A stretch of 64,000 nt of DNA from Alteromonas sp. KUL49 (GTDB lineage Bacteria > Pseudomonadota > Gammaproteobacteria > Enterobacterales > Alteromonadaceae): the NCBI RefSeq assembly GCF_006538345.1, contig NZ_BJKL01000009.1:1-64000 (forward strand), in the 5' to 3' direction. This document shows positions 28,360-37,300 of the stretch, piece after piece (positions within the stretch are counted from its first letter, which is position 1; each line of letters opens with the position of its first letter). The notes beneath the pieces were generated by a model. That model did not search any database and was not told the origin of the DNA. It saw nothing but the letters and a program-made list of their open reading frames with translations. The position numbers and the translations under genes were made by a program.

Positions 28360-30861
28360 TCAACAAACCGAAGTAACTTCTGAAAAGCCCGGTAAAAACC
28401 TTTCTACTTTGCTTCTCAAAGCGAAGCTCATGGCAGAAACGGGCATATCACGTCCATTTCCAAAACGCTTTACTTCTCTCTGAAATGATTCGCTCAGTGG
28501 CTTTTTATTCTTCGCAAACTGCAAATCAAGCTTCTCCAAGCCAAATTTCTTATTCAACTCTACGATAGCTTTGTGGAATCCATTCGCCTGATTCTTCAAG
28601 TAGAAACAAGCAAACAATCTTACAACTAGTTCACTCAATTTTCTTTCATAGGTGGGAAAACTACCTTTGACAGAATTCAAACCATGGAAAAACTCAGCAC
28701 TACCGTCAATGTCGTCCTCAGAGAAATATACACGACTTATTATATCAAATAGGCTAATGATGTGATTCTCGGGAGATTTCTTAGTAGCGGATGAAGCATG
28801 TATGGAATAAACCGTATAAGGCTCATTACAAAACACTAGCTCTCCCCCCCCTCTCAGAACTCTACTTAAGAATAACCAGTCTTCTCCGTACCTTATACCC
28901 TCAGGAAAAGTAATACCATCAACTGCTTGACACTTATAAAGAATGGAAGAAATATGAGCTGGAGCATGCACATTTTTGTACGAATACCTATAGTCAGGTT
29001 TTCCATAATTATTTGCTACGCTGATTATTTCCTTTGATTCAACGTTTACTAACCGAGTTTGAGAAAAAGCTCCCACCACATCATCATTGCTGTTTTTGAG
29101 TGCCGCAACTTTTTCTCGAAGGCAATTCTCAGAGAACAAATCATCGGCATCCAAAAAGCCCAAATATGTTGAGTTGTTCAACGCCAAACCAATATTTCTT
29201 GCACATGAAACGCCCAAACCCACTGTGTTTACTACAACCAAATCACCTGATTTGACTTGTTCATCAAACTCTCTACCTACCACTTCTAGGGTATCGTCTA
29301 CAGAACACTCATTTATCAATACGACTCGACACGAAAGGTTTGCATCCTTAGCACTTTTGAAAACCGAGCGAACACTCTCAGCCAGTGTATCCGCCATATT
29401 ATGGCTAGGCATTATAATACCTACATCTCTTTGCTGGTTATCCAAGAGAGCTATTGATTCATGCAAATCCAAACGCTCGGCCAACGCAGGGATATAAGAA
29501 GGTGTGCAAGTAGAAATGCGATACCCCATCTGCTCTAAAGAAGCAACTTGAGATGCTACAGTTTTACAGTGCTCCGCATAATAATTATCATAACTAATAT
29601 CAAAGAAACCTTTAAATTCCTTCTTGATATCGTCCATTTGATTATTCAACTGGGAAGATTTATCGTGCTCCCAAAAATACGAGGAGGGATCTTTTTTACC
29701 ATCACAACCACCGACCAAAATTTCTTTCGAAATCGTAGCAGCGATTGGAAGCATAATATTCGTCAAAACATTGGGTTTTGGTGCAGATCTTAAAGACGCG
29801 ATTAGATCCGTATTAATGACTTCAATTGAATTATCGAACTCATAAGCACCAATCCTGTGATGTAAGCTAGACGGTAGAGTATTTAAATATATGTGTACAT
29901 CTCGATGGGGGACAACTAAGAAAAAATCGTGCTTCTCCATCGACTTGATCAACTGTGTACGAAACTCGTCACCGTACTGCCCCCAACCTGCATGAAAAAT
30001 AGGGTCGGTTGCACAAACAATCTCTGGTTTCAAAAATTCCAACATTGTTGGGTTTTTGACTACGCTGTTACACGTGATAACGATACTTTCTTGCGCATCC
30101 TCATTACAGTAACTGTATTTCAAACTGGGGCCGGTACCCAAAACATAACACTTATTGTTATAGTTTTGAGCTTTAAGTTCCTGTAATTTACATCTTAGCT
30201 GCTCCTGATACTTTTCAGATGAAAAGTGGTCGCTAAGTGACTTCAGAAAAAAGGAGCCGTGGTGTTGTACGAGATCACTAACCCGCCAAATATTACCTGA
30301 TTTTTTTGCCAGAGCACGAAGTAGCTGTCCGTCAATAGCTATGTCATCCGGTATAGATTTTTCATGATAAATATACGCTACTGTATTATCACTTAATGCT
30401 TCGACAAAAGACTTATTAAAGTCTTTCGACTTGATCAAGTTAATTCGCTGACAAAGGCTAGCATAATCGGATTTAATTAGACCAACATCAAGTGAACTAA
30501 ATGAGTCGCTTACAATGTATACATTTTGTACGATGGGACCAAATGGAGATATGTAGAATAGTAACTTCTCAATTTGCTGCTCATTTTCAAGCTCAAAGTC
30601 TGCACCTTGAATAAAAACAATGTCTCGCGACTTGTCGCCGCTGAATAAATCCACTTCTTGTTCGGTTACGCTGTCAACTTTTGGACTGAGGTCAGTTGAT
30701 ATACCTAACTTTCTCCTACAATAGAAGATATTGTATGCGTATAAGTCTCGATGAGGTGAATTCTTATCGTCTGCAAGAGTTTGATATAACTTTAAAGCAT
30801 CTGCAAAGTTGTTCTCTAAAAATAGAGAGTTGGCTTCCTTTAGTAACTCAATTCTGTTCAT
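28360..30861 (-). CDS. Large protein: TPR start, DUF115/MptE-like domain, GT2 glycosyltransferase
   Basis: An 833-residue multidomain protein. Residues ~1-55 look like a TPR unit (ELLKEANSLFLENNFADALK). Residues ~235-430 match the DUF115/MptE-like fold found in Maf flagellin-glycosylation proteins (KCYVLGTGPSLKYSY, then KPEIVCATDPIFHAGWGQYG, and ILVGGCDG). Residues ~478-700 are a GT2 glycosyltransferase (GIIMPSHNMADTLAESVRSV, NECSVDDTLEV, FLDADDLFSENCL, and RYGEDWLFLSRVLRGG). It could move an uncommon sugar onto a glycan or protein. There is no membrane segment. Confidence 0.78.
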   Translation of the reverse strand: MNRIELLKEANSLFLENNFADALKLYQTLADDKNSPHRDLYAYNIFYCRRKLGISTDLSPKVDSVTEQEVDLFSGDKSRDIVFIQGADFELENEQQIEKLLFYISPFGPIVQNVYIVSDSFSSLDVGLIKSDYASLCQRINLIKSKDFNKSFVEALSDNTVAYIYHEKSIPDDIAIDGQLLRALAKKSGNIWRVSDLVQHHGSFFLKSLSDHFSSEKYQEQLRCKLQELKAQNYNNKCYVLGTGPSLKYSYCNEDAQESIVITCNSVVKNPTMLEFLKPEIVCATDPIFHAGWGQYGDEFRTQLIKSMEKHDFFLVVPHRDVHIYLNTLPSSLHHRIGAYEFDNSIEVINTDLIASLRSAPKPNVLTNIMLPIAATISKEILVGGCDGKKDPSSYFWEHDKSSQLNNQMDDIKKEFKGFFDISYDNYYAEHCKTVASQVASLEQMGYRISTCTPSYIPALAERLDLHESIALLDNQQRDVGIIMPSHNMADTLAESVRSVFKSAKDANLSCRVVLINECSVDDTLEVVGREFDEQVKSGDLVVVNTVGLGVSCARNIGLALNNSTYLGFLDADDLFSENCLREKVAALKNSNDDVVGAFSQTRLVNVESKEIISVANNYGKPDYRYSYKNVHAPAHISSILYKCQAVDGITFPEGIRYGEDWLFLSRVLRGGGELVFCNEPYTVYSIHASSATKKSPENHIISLFDIISRVYFSEDDIDGSAEFFHGLNSVKGSFPTYERKLSELVVRLFACFYLKNQANGFHKAIVELNKKFGLEKLDLQFAKNKKPLSESFQREVKRFGNGRDMPVSAMSFALRSKVERFLPGFSEVTSVC

Positions 30862-30885
30862 TTTTTTAGTTAACTCATTTTAAAT

Positions 30886-31641
30886 TTAATCAGGGTCACT
30901 TAGGCAGCCGTGAATCCCACCAGTAGCATTTAGGCATGTTCCATGGATGAAAGAGGACTGCTCGGAGCACAAAAATAATGCCAACTGAGCCACCTCTTCA
31001 GGAGACGCAATTCTTGCTATTGGGTGAAACGCTTCAAGTAATCTAAATTGTTCCTCTTTCCCTTCAAAACCAGCACGAAGCATGTCGGTACTCACAGCAG
31101 CTGGTTCAATTGCGTTAATCCTAACCGCGTTACCAAGATCTACTGCCATATTGCGAGTAAGGGAGCTTAAAGCTCCTTTTGAAGTTGCATAAGTAACAAA
31201 GTTACGCTTCGTTTGAAGAGCGTGAATACTACTTATATTCACTACAGCACCGCTGTTACTCTTCAAGGAATCTAAAAAGAGCTGAGTCACAAAAAATGGA
31301 GCTGAAACATTAACATTCATACTCCTCAACCAATCTTGGCGCGTTACTTCCTTCACATTTCCCAATATTTGAATAGCTGCGTTATTTATTAAAGCAGTCA
31401 ACCCTTTATCATTTGTTATGTCGTCTACCTTTGACTTAAACTCGTCTGCGTAGGCTTCATCTAATACAATTCTTTCAAGGTCGATTTGTAAATTAACAAT
31501 ATTTGATGACGTCTCGGAAGATTTAGTAATATCAGTAGCAATGACTGAATACCCATTTTCTACAAAGCAAGATGTTAGCGCTTTTCCAATGCCTCCATTC
31601 GCACCAGTAACAAGGCACCATTTCATATCGCTATTTTCCAT
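30886..31641 (-). CDS. Short-chain dehydrogenase/reductase
   Basis: A 251-residue classical SDR: TGANGGIGKALTSCFVENGY (about residues 13-32), NNAAIQ, the catalytic Ser in NISSIHAL and Tyr-Lys in FVTYATSKGALSS. The C-terminus has INAIEPAAVSTDM and FIHGTCLNATGG. It overlaps the hydroxyacid dehydrogenase gene by 11 bp and belongs to a tight block with that gene, a CMP-sugar synthetase-like gene and an SMP-30 gene. It probably oxidises or reduces a sugar or sugar acid that the block activates (inference). Gluconate 5-dehydrogenase-like enzymes are of this type. Confidence 0.85.
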   Translation of the reverse strand: MENSDMKWCLVTGANGGIGKALTSCFVENGYSVIATDITKSSETSSNIVNLQIDLERIVLDEAYADEFKSKVDDITNDKGLTALINNAAIQILGNVKEVTRQDWLRSMNVNVSAPFFVTQLFLDSLKSNSGAVVNISSIHALQTKRNFVTYATSKGALSSLTRNMAVDLGNAVRINAIEPAAVSTDMLRAGFEGKEEQFRLLEAFHPIARIASPEEVAQLALFLCSEQSSFIHGTCLNATGGIHGCLSDPD

Positions 31642-32566
31642 GAAGAAAACTCGCTATTTCATCAAGAGCTTTAAATGTGGCTCTATCCACTCCTTCTATT
31701 GTGTTTGATCCATTATGAGAACCAAAAATACACTGAGGCATTGTGCGTAGAGGTGACTCCATCGGTAAAGGCTCAACTTCAAACACATCTAATGCAGCAG
31801 ACGAAATATGACCGCTTTCAAGAGCTTGTATTAGCGCAACCTCGTCTATGAGTGGTCCCCTTGCCACATTTACAACGTGGGCTCCCGGTTTCATTAGGGC
31901 TAGAGTTTGTTCATTTAACATATGGTAGTTGTGCTTGTTAAGCGCACAAGTAAAAATTAAAAAGTCACACTCTTCTAATCCATTGGGAAACTCTGCTCTT
32001 TTGACAAAGTCAAAACCCTCATCACCCTCAACGCCTGGATCATATACCGTTACTGTGACGTCAAAGCCACTTAACCGCTTCACAAGACTTCGACCAATAT
32101 CTCCAAACCCAACAACACCAATATGCTTACCTGAAACACTCAAACCTGCAGGCTTTGGCCACTTACCATCTCTTACGCCCCTATCTATAAAATACGTTTG
32201 ACGGGCTAGGCCTAACATGAGTGCCATACCAACATCAGCAACTTCACCACCAAACATATTAGGAGTATTAATAATAGGAATACCTAAATCTTTACACGCA
32301 TTAAAGTCGACATTATCAACCCCGATGCCCCATTTAACAGCAGCTTTCAGTTTTCCGTTTTTTCCAGCCTCAAAAACTGCCTTTGAAGCTGGATCGTCAC
32401 CGATGATCCACCCATCGTAGTTTGGTAGCAATTCAATGAGCTCTTCTTCACTCAACACCTGAGTTGTTTGAGCAGGGACCAGTTCGAGCCCCAACTCATT
32501 CGCTCGATTAACAAATTTATGAAATTGCCCCAGCATAGGGGGACATGTAACTAGTACTTTATGCAT
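31631..32566 (-). CDS. D-isomer-specific 2-hydroxyacid dehydrogenase
   Basis: A ~311-residue NAD-dependent enzyme of the phosphoglycerate/hydroxypyruvate dehydrogenase family. I start it at ATG 32566 (MHKVLVTCPPMLGQFHKFVN); the earlier start would run into the preceding gene. NAD site: GVVGFGDIGRSLVKRL. Catalytic Arg in VNVARGPLIDE, Glu in ALDVFEVEPLP, His in FGSHNGSNT. It sits between the cytidylyltransferase-like and SDR genes with overlaps on both sides, so it most likely works on a sugar-acid precursor rather than in serine synthesis. Confidence 0.87.
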   Translation of the reverse strand: MHKVLVTCPPMLGQFHKFVNRANELGLELVPAQTTQVLSEEELIELLPNYDGWIIGDDPASKAVFEAGKNGKLKAAVKWGIGVDNVDFNACKDLGIPIINTPNMFGGEVADVGMALMLGLARQTYFIDRGVRDGKWPKPAGLSVSGKHIGVVGFGDIGRSLVKRLSGFDVTVTVYDPGVEGDEGFDFVKRAEFPNGLEECDFLIFTCALNKHNYHMLNEQTLALMKPGAHVVNVARGPLIDEVALIQALESGHISSAALDVFEVEPLPMESPLRTMPQCIFGSHNGSNTIEGVDRATFKALDEIASFLHGK

Positions 32567-33236
32567 TGTTTTTCCTAAACTCAGCGAGAGCTGCAACCAT
32601 TTCCCAATCATGGGGCTCATCAATATCCAGAGACTCCAAAGGTGGTGTTACCATCATCATCGGGTTTTCTCCGATTCGAGCAGACGTTTTTGCAAAAGAA
32701 TCTGCCGAAAAGTAAAAAAGACAGGAGTTTTCTTCGAACCAAGGTTCTAAATCTTGTGTCCGTATCAAATTATCGGGGTCGTGATTTACCGCACTGCAGT
32801 CTTCACGGTAGAAACGAGTTTGAATCTTATTAACCGTGAATAAAGAGTCTTTGTCATTTGCGGCGTGGTACTCGTTTAAGCCTTTCTCTATGGTTGCAGC
32901 ACTAATTAAAGGATTAGTTGTGTGCGTCATGATGTAAGTATCAGCTTCAATGGCTTTAATATCATCCTCTAAAATCAGATTCATCGAGACGAAGTCACCA
33001 CAAAGTTCTGCCTTACGGTCTCTGATAATTATTTTGTCTGTTTCTACCAATCCATTCTCTTCGAGGATACTTCTTGCATCAGTGTTGATAACGATTAGGT
33101 CTATTTCCTTTACGGCAAGCAGCTCATCTAAAATCCATCTGAATAGAGGTTTCCCTGCCAATTCTCTAAAATTCTTGCCTTTTACACGCTCACTATTTGC
33201 CTTCATAGGTAAGAGTGCAACTACCTTATTAGTCAT
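32559..33236 (-). CDS. Acylneuraminate cytidylyltransferase family protein
   Basis: A 225-residue nucleotidyltransferase of the NeuA/KdsB type: ALLPMKANSERVKGKNFREL (residues ~7-26) is the CTP-binding loop. VINTDARSILEENGL and THTTNPLISAATIEKGL follow as in CMP-sialate synthetases. It would make a CMP-activated acidic sugar. No NeuB-type synthase or acetamido-sugar genes are in the window, so the substrate is probably not ordinary sialic acid; the neighbours (two dehydrogenases, an SMP-30 lactonase) hint at a different ulosonic or aldonic acid. It overlaps genes on both sides. Confidence 0.85.
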   Translation of the reverse strand: MTNKVVALLPMKANSERVKGKNFRELAGKPLFRWILDELLAVKEIDLIVINTDARSILEENGLVETDKIIIRDRKAELCGDFVSMNLILEDDIKAIEADTYIMTHTTNPLISAATIEKGLNEYHAANDKDSLFTVNKIQTRFYREDCSAVNHDPDNLIRTQDLEPWFEENSCLFYFSADSFAKTSARIGENPMMMVTPPLESLDIDEPHDWEMVAALAEFRKNNA

Positions 33237-34137
33237 AATTTGATTCTCGTTCCGTGTCTAATGGATAAAAATATTGTTTCTTCATCTTTGTGGAAAGCTT
33301 TCGATGTTCATGATTGCCTTTGAACGTACCCCAGTAATGGTAGAATCGGAAGAGAACTATCTCCCCAAATTTACGCAGGAATACCTTATCTCTAATTGCT
33401 GATGCACTGTCTGCCATTACGCCCGATATGAAATATCTTACAAAGTCGGAAAAGGAGAATTGAACTTCAGGCATAATTCGTTGAAGAGCATAAGCTTCTC
33501 TTTCATAGCGAATCTTCACTTGCTTCCACGTTTCATCGTGTATGTGGTAGACCGGAGCGGTCGCGACGTAAGCGACTTTGCGCCCCGTTTCAACAAGCAA
33601 TTTAGCCAGATACATATCTTCTAGCCCAGTAAGTTCCTCGTTGAATTTAAATAAGTCCCAAGCACTTCTTCTTACTGCGGCGTTTGCGTTATTGCAAAAA
33701 AAGCCTTCCTGGGGGATCTTTGAATAATCTGGAAACCATTTTTCAAAATGGCGATCTTCAGAGTATTTGGTTGTGTCACGACCCACTTGCCTACCATAGG
33801 TGTAATCAGCTATGCCATCAACCATAGGCTTACACAACTCATCAAGCCAAGAGTCGCTAGCGGGTATACAGTGTCCGCTAACGAACACTAGAAAATCACC
33901 TTTTGCAAATTCGCATCCCATATTCAAAGATCGCCCGAATGTAAATTCGGACTTCTCTATATGAGTGATTCTACAATTGTGGGAACGTGCGATTTCCAAA
34001 GTTGCATCTGTAGAACCAGAGTCAATTATCACCACCTCTCGTTCTACTACATGATTTTTCTGATTTGCTATAGCACTCAAAAGTTCATTGAGATAGCGCT
34101 CTTCATTGTAAGTTCTTATAACAACACTAGCTAACAT
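33229..34137 (-). CDS. Family 2 glycosyltransferase
   Basis: A 302-residue GT2 enzyme: ASVVIRTYNEERYLNELLSA (residues ~3-22), IDSGSTDATLEIARSHNC, GDFLVFVSGHCIPASDSWLD and NNANAAVRRSAWDLF followed by GLEDMYLAKLL. No membrane segment. It overlaps the CMP-sugar synthetase-like gene by 8 bp and the SMP-30 gene by 7 bp, so it may use the nucleotide sugar made by its neighbours (inference). GT2 enzymes of this type occur in O-antigen and capsule loci. Confidence 0.87.
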   Translation of the reverse strand: MLASVVIRTYNEERYLNELLSAIANQKNHVVEREVVIIDSGSTDATLEIARSHNCRITHIEKSEFTFGRSLNMGCEFAKGDFLVFVSGHCIPASDSWLDELCKPMVDGIADYTYGRQVGRDTTKYSEDRHFEKWFPDYSKIPQEGFFCNNANAAVRRSAWDLFKFNEELTGLEDMYLAKLLVETGRKVAYVATAPVYHIHDETWKQVKIRYEREAYALQRIMPEVQFSFSDFVRYFISGVMADSASAIRDKVFLRKFGEIVLFRFYHYWGTFKGNHEHRKLSTKMKKQYFYPLDTERESNYD

Positions 34138-34994
34138 TCTTGTTCTTCTATTATAAATTCTGGCAATACTTTGCCTTTAACATCCATATTTAAGTGAATA
34201 ACACGACCTGAATCGGGGAAGTCATCCAACTGCTGAACACTTAGGTCCTCTGTAGCAGTTGTAACTAGCAATTCGTTCAAATCGGTCCCTCCAAAAGCAC
34301 AAGAGGTGGGCTGCAATGCTCTCAGAGATAGCTTGTCCAACAGTACCCCATCGGGAGAGTATTTTTGAACTGCAGCTCCTCCCCATATAGCAATCCAGAC
34401 ATCGCCATTTTCATCTAAGGTGCCACCATCAGGCGTACCATTTGTATTTCTTAAATCTAACCAGACCTTCCTATTATCCCAATCTAACTTACCACAATCG
34501 AGTAAATCAACCTCATAGGTTATCTTTAGGAAGGAATCTGATATTAAGATGCTCTCACTATTTAGCCAAACAAACGTATTAGGGATACCTATTCCTTCTC
34601 CTTGGAGACGTAGTTTCCCGTTTGAGCTCAGTGAGTAAATCTTTCCATGCAAACCTGAGGGGTTCTTCTCCATAGTACCGAACCAATATCGACCATCCGG
34701 ACCTACTGAGCCATCGTTTGTGCGCAAATCCGAAGATTGAGCAATTTTTAACAACAACTTTACATTATCCGTATCAGGAATTACTTGTAGTATCTGGTCT
34801 TCAGCAGTAGCGAGTAAACCTTTTTGTGTATTCACAAGGTTTGAAACATTTTGATGGCTATCAGAAACAACCGTAGTAACACCGTTCTTTCGTCGAAATA
34901 CCACTCCGTTAGCTATATCGACGTAGTACCAACACTGCTCCTTGCTGCTCCAGAGTGGACTTTCGCCTAATGTGGTCAGATTATTCATTTTCAT
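34131..34994 (-). CDS. SMP-30/gluconolactonase-like beta-propeller protein
   Basis: A 287-residue SMP-30/LRE protein: LGESPLWSSKEQCWYYVDIA (residues ~8-27) carries the metal-binding Glu, SSDLRTNDGSVGPDGRYWFG the Asn/Asp, and TNGTPDGGTLDENGDVWIA the Asp. These enzymes hydrolyse sugar lactones with a divalent metal. In this block it could open a lactone produced by one of the two dehydrogenases to give a free sugar acid for CMP activation. It begins the block in the minus direction. Confidence 0.85.
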   Translation of the reverse strand: MKMNNLTTLGESPLWSSKEQCWYYVDIANGVVFRRKNGVTTVVSDSHQNVSNLVNTQKGLLATAEDQILQVIPDTDNVKLLLKIAQSSDLRTNDGSVGPDGRYWFGTMEKNPSGLHGKIYSLSSNGKLRLQGEGIGIPNTFVWLNSESILISDSFLKITYEVDLLDCGKLDWDNRKVWLDLRNTNGTPDGGTLDENGDVWIAIWGGAAVQKYSPDGVLLDKLSLRALQPTSCAFGGTDLNELLVTTATEDLSVQQLDDFPDSGRVIHLNMDVKGKVLPEFIIEEQEC

Positions 34995-35041
34995 CTAATA
35001 TTTTCAATCTGTCTCGCGAAGAGACACTCCTTCAACATCTA

Positions 35042-35716
35042 TCACTTCAAGCCGAATATATTTTTATAGTCAACTTTTTCAAATACGCTGCAATTTCCGT
35101 CTATTGTTGCGTCAAATATACGCCTACCGTGCTCTTCAAACCTGTCTTTGGCTATTTTGTAATATCTTTCCGAATTAATTAGATCGGGATTGTCCCAGGA
35201 ATGCCCCTTAAAGTATTCAGTAGAAAAATGGTTCGTGTCGTTCCCTTCCATAAGCTTTGCTTCGTTGGGCTCTCCTTCAAAGTCAAACTTGTGGTCCATA
35301 CCTATAATTATTACTTCGTTAAACCCTAGGTAATATGCCACTTGAAGTGCAGCGTATGTAACAGTGTAACCTTCTTGCACCCCTGTTCTTATATCATGAG
35401 AGAAATCACCTTGATAATCCTTTGTTTTTAATATGTGAGTGAGCGCATTCTCTTTATAAACATCAGGACATCTATCGCTCAGAAATTTCACTGACGAGAG
35501 TTTTTTAATCTCGCTCTCCGACTGTGTCAAAACCTTTGCATTGACCGCAACAAAATAATTTGGGTAAAAACGAAATTTCTTAAAACCCAAGTAAATTTTA
35601 TTGAGCCCGACAACGTATTCATTCTTTAAGAAATCAAGCTCCATTTTATTTAAAGACGGACCGTTGCATACAAGAACACACCGTTCTCCCTTATGGCGAT
35701 TTTTCAAGTGAATCAC
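35042..35716 (-). CDS. DUF115/GT42-like protein, possible glycosyltransferase
   Basis: A 224-residue protein. GERCVLVCNGPSLNKMELDF (residues ~10-29) and GYTVTYAALQVAYYLGFNEV, IIIGMDHKFD (about 117-146) follow the pattern of the MptE-like/DUF115 and GT42 sialyltransferase superfamily (G-N-G-P-S-L, then ..A..LG...i.l.G.D). NDTNHFSTEYFKG resembles the histidine-bearing C-terminal part. It could transfer the CMP-activated sugar made by the neighbouring module, but the family is also linked to pterin kinases, so this is tentative. Its start is coupled to the preceding sulfotransferase-like gene (4-bp overlap). Composition is more A+T-rich than the rfb block. Confidence 0.6.
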   Translation of the reverse strand: MIHLKNRHKGERCVLVCNGPSLNKMELDFLKNEYVVGLNKIYLGFKKFRFYPNYFVAVNAKVLTQSESEIKKLSSVKFLSDRCPDVYKENALTHILKTKDYQGDFSHDIRTGVQEGYTVTYAALQVAYYLGFNEVIIIGMDHKFDFEGEPNEAKLMEGNDTNHFSTEYFKGHSWDNPDLINSERYYKIAKDRFEEHGRRIFDATIDGNCSVFEKVDYKNIFGLK

Positions 35717-36339
35717 TTTAATTCATATCCATTATCAATGAGCCATGCGTAATTATTACGCTCTATCTCAATAATATCCTTAAGCTGTAAAGTAGATGAA
35801 AAACTCTCTTTCCTTTCTGGATCAGTAATATGCTGAGGAGTTAGGAGCGTAGTAGCGTAGTTATCGGTTGGTAAATCAGAAACCATCTCACAAATTTCAG
35901 CACTCATCCCCCCTTTGATATCCAAATATTGGAGGATATTATCTACTTCTTTTATTCCGTCTTTGATAAATTTTTCATAAACAAAGTTATAATCTGAAGA
36001 GCTTGACCAAAAACTGTGTAGCAAGCGATTATACTTCGAATACTCCACCACTGAATTTAGTTGTTTTAATAAGTAAAAACCTCTCCGCACGGCGGATGCC
36101 ACTGTGTCTCTTAAATCTCTGGTCGTCGTTATTACTACATCAGCCAATTCAACCATATCGTCGCGTGGTTCATGTATTTTTATGAGTACGACGTCATAAT
36201 CATTAATATCAAGTGACAGTAGATCTATGCGCTCACAATAATCTGAAAAAATCTTTTTACCCATACTTTCATATGCGAGTCTTAATATATTGAATAATGC
36301 TGTAGAGCCAGAATGTCGCATACCAGCAACTAAAATCAC
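35713..36339 (-). CDS. Small sulfotransferase-like protein
   Basis: A 208-residue protein beginning MILVAGMRHSGSTALFNILR, the phosphosulfate-binding loop of sulfotransferases. VVITTTRDLRDTVASAVRRG (about residues 88-107) is the 3'-phosphate-binding region. At ~208 residues it is shorter than the two other sulfotransferases here (312 and 354). It would add sulfate to a sugar. It shares an ATGA-type overlap with the downstream gene, and lies 74 bp after the FkbM-like/coiled-coil gene in an A+T-rich stretch. Confidence 0.7.
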   Translation of the reverse strand: MILVAGMRHSGSTALFNILRLAYESMGKKIFSDYCERIDLLSLDINDYDVVLIKIHEPRDDMVELADVVITTTRDLRDTVASAVRRGFYLLKQLNSVVEYSKYNRLLHSFWSSSSDYNFVYEKFIKDGIKEVDNILQYLDIKGGMSAEICEMVSDLPTDNYATTLLTPQHITDPERKESFSSTLQLKDIIEIERNNYAWLIDNGYELK

Positions 36340-36412
36340 TTTACTTTTTTAGCCACAATGAATAAACCTTGTCGTGGGGTTAATCGAGTAGACTCTTAAC
36401 TGTATACTAGAA

Positions 36413-37300
36413 CTAATTGTTTTGTTTTTTTAGAAGGAAGTATTTCCGCTGCAATTTCAACTCCCTCTCCAAGTATAGTTTTTGCTCACTTTTCAAATCA
36501 TCAATGGTTTTCTGCCTTAATACATCTTTTTCATTTAGTGCATCGAGCTCATCCTTAATCTCAATAATTTTATTGCTCTTTTCTGCTATTTCTTTTTCGA
36601 GTTTGGCAGTTTTAGCTTTAGTATTCTCAAGTTCTTTGAATAAGACGGCTTTCCTCCTATCCAAGTGATATAAAACCACCGTTTCTTTGTCATATTCGAA
36701 AGAGCAGATCGGAATATACAATTCTGATTCAAGTTTTTTTGACGTGATATCGTACATTCCGTCTCTAGGTTCAATTACGCAAATATAATCAAAGAGATGA
36801 ACCAAAGTATCTATATTATTATTTATATAAGAATACTCAGAACCATTTGAATTAATTAATAAAAGATTGATTGTAGAGCTAGATAAAGAAAGAGACTTCA
36901 AATAGGTATCAAAAGCAGTACCGTCGTTTACTAATTCTGTGCTGTAACTGAGATTTGTATTTTCGAAAAAGTCTGCCCGTGGTTCACAAAGTGACGAATA
37001 CCGAGGGTTGTTACATGAATACAGACTGTACTTGTTATCAGAACCGGGCAATAGCCATTCACTAATTACATTTACATTATCATAGTCATCATACTTCTTG
37101 CGCGACAACTCGTATAAGGCTCTATCCGATTCCACAACATTGACTTTTAGGTCATCATTCTGAGGGAGTACTTTAATAATTTTCGTTACACTTACCCCAA
37201 TTAATACAACGTGCTCAATAGCCATTGGGATTGCATCAAACATAAAACTTAGTTTATTTTTGTAGCTTTTCATGATTTCAAATACTAATTTAGTAACCAC
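36413..37300 (-). CDS. FkbM-like protein with C-terminal coiled coil, SAM motifs degenerate
   Basis: A 286-295-residue protein; GTG 37300 or ATG 37273 could be the start. The N-terminal ~200 residues follow the FkbM order: HVVLIGVSVTKIIKVLP (for DVGAxxG), VVESDRALYELSRKK (for FEPnpeaf..L), YSCNNPRYSSL, TAFDTYLKSL, and INLLLINSNGSEYSYI (for DLLKIDVEGaE). The glycine loop and the K-x-D-x-E motif are altered, so methyl transfer is doubtful. Residues ~225-290 form a charged coiled coil (LENTKAKTAKLEKEIAEKSN). It overlaps the upstream glycosyltransferase by 16 bp. Assignment rests on pattern alone. Confidence 0.55.
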   Translation of the reverse strand: MVTKLVFEIMKSYKNKLSFMFDAIPMAIEHVVLIGVSVTKIIKVLPQNDDLKVNVVESDRALYELSRKKYDDYDNVNVISEWLLPGSDNKYSLYSCNNPRYSSLCEPRADFFENTNLSYSTELVNDGTAFDTYLKSLSLSSSTINLLLINSNGSEYSYINNNIDTLVHLFDYICVIEPRDGMYDITSKKLESELYIPICSFEYDKETVVLYHLDRRKAVLFKELENTKAKTAKLEKEIAEKSNKIIEIKDELDALNEKDVLRQKTIDDLKSEQKLYLERELKLQRKYFLLKKQNN

